NCBI GenBank assembly: GCA_016936595.1
Contig: JAFGXO010000068.1
Span: 1 to 32,311 of the forward strand
DNA length: 32,311 nt
From: Bacteroidales bacterium
GTDB taxonomy: Bacteria > Bacteroidota > Bacteroidia > Bacteroidales > JAFGUD01
Reading direction: 5' to 3'
The notes under the pieces are model-generated. The model saw only the letters and a list, made by a program, of their open reading frames with translations, did not search any database and was not told the origin of the DNA. Shown here piece by piece: positions 30,995 through 32,311 of the stretch. How positions within the stretch are numbered: the stretch's first letter is position 1; each line of letters starts with the position of its first letter. Made by a program: the position numbers and the translations under genes.

Positions 30995-32311
30995 ATGAAT
31001 ACCGAACATCAAAATACTAACCAAGAGCAACCTAACGGTAAAATAGAATTTGAAACCGGAACTTACGAAATTATCAGGCATCGCCTCGATAAATACGGAA
31101 AAGAACTTAGAGACAAAACTAATTCGCTGAACGAAGAACGAAAAAAAGTATTTGGTTCAACCGATGCTGCATTAATTGCAACTGAACGAATTATAACCGA
31201 AAACGCTTGCATTCCGGCAGATATGGAACCTATAGGAAAATTGTTCATTTTTGGGTATAATGTATCGGTTTTAACAAAAAAAGTACAAATTGAAGATGTT
31301 TTTAGCATCTACAAATACGAAAATCTTACTTTTACAAAAACTACAAACGAATTAATTGATTCTTCTGCTTTTATTAATGATTTTAATGATTTATACCGAT
31401 ACCGCGAAAACACTCAATTTATAAAATTTTCTATTATCGGCATATATTTTTATATGGTTTTTAAAACCGGAAAAGGCGATACCGATATTAAAGTTTTTAA
31501 ATGGCTTATAGATGGCGATAAATTAAAATATCTCGACAATAGAAGCGATCATGAGTTTAAATTTCCACCACAACATGAATTTAAATGGAAAAAAGCAACT
31601 CGCGAAATGCACGTTAAAGGCAAATATCCGCACATTTCTATCGAAAATATTCTTTTTGTTGAAACTATCGAGGGCGATTTGACTATTAAAGCTGAAAATA
31701 ATTCAAATTCAGGAATTGGTGTATATGCCGAAGACGTTATTGAAAAAAAACAAACTCTTGATGATGCCGAGTTTTTCTATTCAGTTATCGGAAACATCAT
31801 TATTTTAAAAATAAAACCATACAAAGAAGACTACAGATATATTGTTTACAGCTCAAAAACTCAAAAAGCGGTTAGAATTGATGCTATAAAAGATGCGTGT
31901 GTTTTATTGCCTGATAATCAGGGGATTATTTTTTCCAACGGATATTATTTACAAACAGGCGACTATAAATTTTTCACAAACAACCTCGAAAGATTAGTTT
32001 TCGAAAAAAGAATTGATTCTCCAAATGGAGAAGATTTTATTTATACTTTTTACGAAAATAACACAGGTTCTTATGTTCTTTTAAAATATAATTTGATTGA
32101 ACAAAAATTAGACAGCCCAATAATTTGCGGAGGATTTTCTATTTTTGATAATGGCGAAATGTGCAATTTCAGAGACGATGGCGAAGCAAAAAAACATCAT
32201 GTTATACAAATTTGGCGAACTACTTTTTTTCATGCCGACTACGATACAGTTGTAAATAAAGAATCGTATCTTTTTAAAATTGGAAACAAAGAACTTGTTA
32301 AAGGTATTGCA
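30995..32311 (+). CDS. N-terminal part of a DUF3686-type 'DNA repair ATPase', cut by the window end
   Basis: 439 codons are open from the ATG at 30995 to the window edge, with no stop. The N-terminus (FETGTYEIIRHRLDKYGKEL, KVFGSTDAALIATERIITEN, IPADMEPIGKLFIFGYNV) and the segments FKWLIDGDKLKYLDNRSDHE, HEFKWKKATREMH, HPHIS-like YPHISIENILFVET, TLDDAEFFYSVIGNIIILKI and ACVLLPDNQGIIFSNGYYLQTGDYK agree with the N-terminal region of a family annotated as 'DNA repair ATPase' (DUF3686). Full-length members are about 1600-1700 residues with a C-terminal AAA-type ATPase, not visible here. From memory the family often accompanies flotillin and YqiJ-like genes, as here. A function in DNA repair is only an annotation tradition; a membrane-linked stress role is equally possible. 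Confidence 0.75.
   Translation, partial: MNTEHQNTNQEQPNGKIEFETGTYEIIRHRLDKYGKELRDKTNSLNEERKKVFGSTDAALIATERIITENACIPADMEPIGKLFIFGYNVSVLTKKVQIEDVFSIYKYENLTFTKTTNELIDSSAFINDFNDLYRYRENTQFIKFSIIGIYFYMVFKTGKGDTDIKVFKWLIDGDKLKYLDNRSDHEFKFPPQHEFKWKKATREMHVKGKYPHISIENILFVETIEGDLTIKAENNSNSGIGVYAEDVIEKKQTLDDAEFFYSVIGNIIILKIKPYKEDYRYIVYSSKTQKAVRIDAIKDACVLLPDNQGIIFSNGYYLQTGDYKFFTNNLERLVFEKRIDSPNGEDFIYTFYENNTGSYVLLKYNLIEQKLDSPIICGGFSIFDNGEMCNFRDDGEAKKHHVIQIWRTTFFHADYDTVVNKESYLFKIGNKELVKGIA

Overview
This is an AT-rich window (roughly 70% A+T, my estimate) that looks like the chromosome of an anaerobic or facultative Bacteroidota bacterium, probably of the Bacteroidales/Marinilabiliales type. The basis is a single-chain pyruvate:ferredoxin oxidoreductase, a Bacteroidota promoter (TTTG, 19 bp, TAnnTTTG) matching consensus before position 3848, very little Shine-Dalgarno signal, and families I know mainly from this phylum (DUF4924, a conserved protein beginning MPYRRLPNTD, 7TM-DISM/SpoIIE receptors). 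I found no rRNA, tRNA, CRISPR array or intact insertion sequence.

Layout. 1-87: an 8-bp tandem repeat at the window edge. 213-3731: nifJ, followed by a strong hairpin terminator whose 3' arm doubles as the -33 box of the next gene. 3848-5329: membrane SpoIIE-type phosphatase. 5415-7627: DUF1361 membrane protein, a compact sugar-phosphate transferase and a protein resembling archaeal type II GAPDH, in tight order. 7622-8341 (minus): conserved hypothetical. 8488-9422: DUF4924 protein and a single-domain response regulator. 9573-16216: a signalling block of a membrane GAF/PAS protein plus two tandem 7TM-DISM/SpoIIE phosphatases. 16278-17841: a freestanding archaeal-type ThrRS editing domain and a NifS-like protein whose PLP lysine is replaced by Thr. 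17942-20932: acyl-CoA dehydrogenase, etfB and etfA, closed by a terminator. 20986-22815: a decayed region with an ArsR-like regulator and a TauE/SafE permease, both broken. 22816-26418: an ATP-grasp enzyme in line with a NarL-type histidine kinase and response regulator. 26517-27428 (minus): a lipoprotein and the remnant of an ABC transporter C-terminus. 27541 to the end: a YqiJ-like OB-fold membrane protein, a large flotillin (YqiK-like) and the N-terminal 439 codons of a DUF3686-type 'DNA repair ATPase', running off the window.

How it fits together. nifJ makes acetyl-CoA and reduced ferredoxin from pyruvate; acyl-CoA dehydrogenase and ETF pass acyl-CoA electrons to or from the chain, which fits a fermentative or beta-oxidising lifestyle. 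Three SpoIIE phosphatases, a receiver protein and a GAF/PAS sensor within about 12.4 kb suggest a signalling network ending in PP2C-type dephosphorylation, but no anti-sigma kinase or STAS partner lies in the window. The most unusual genes are the lysine-less NifS-like protein beside the editing domain, the type II GAPDH-like protein beside a sugar transferase, and the flotillin with ten consecutive 11-residue repeats. Functional calls come from reading motifs and recalled family patterns; no database search was possible.
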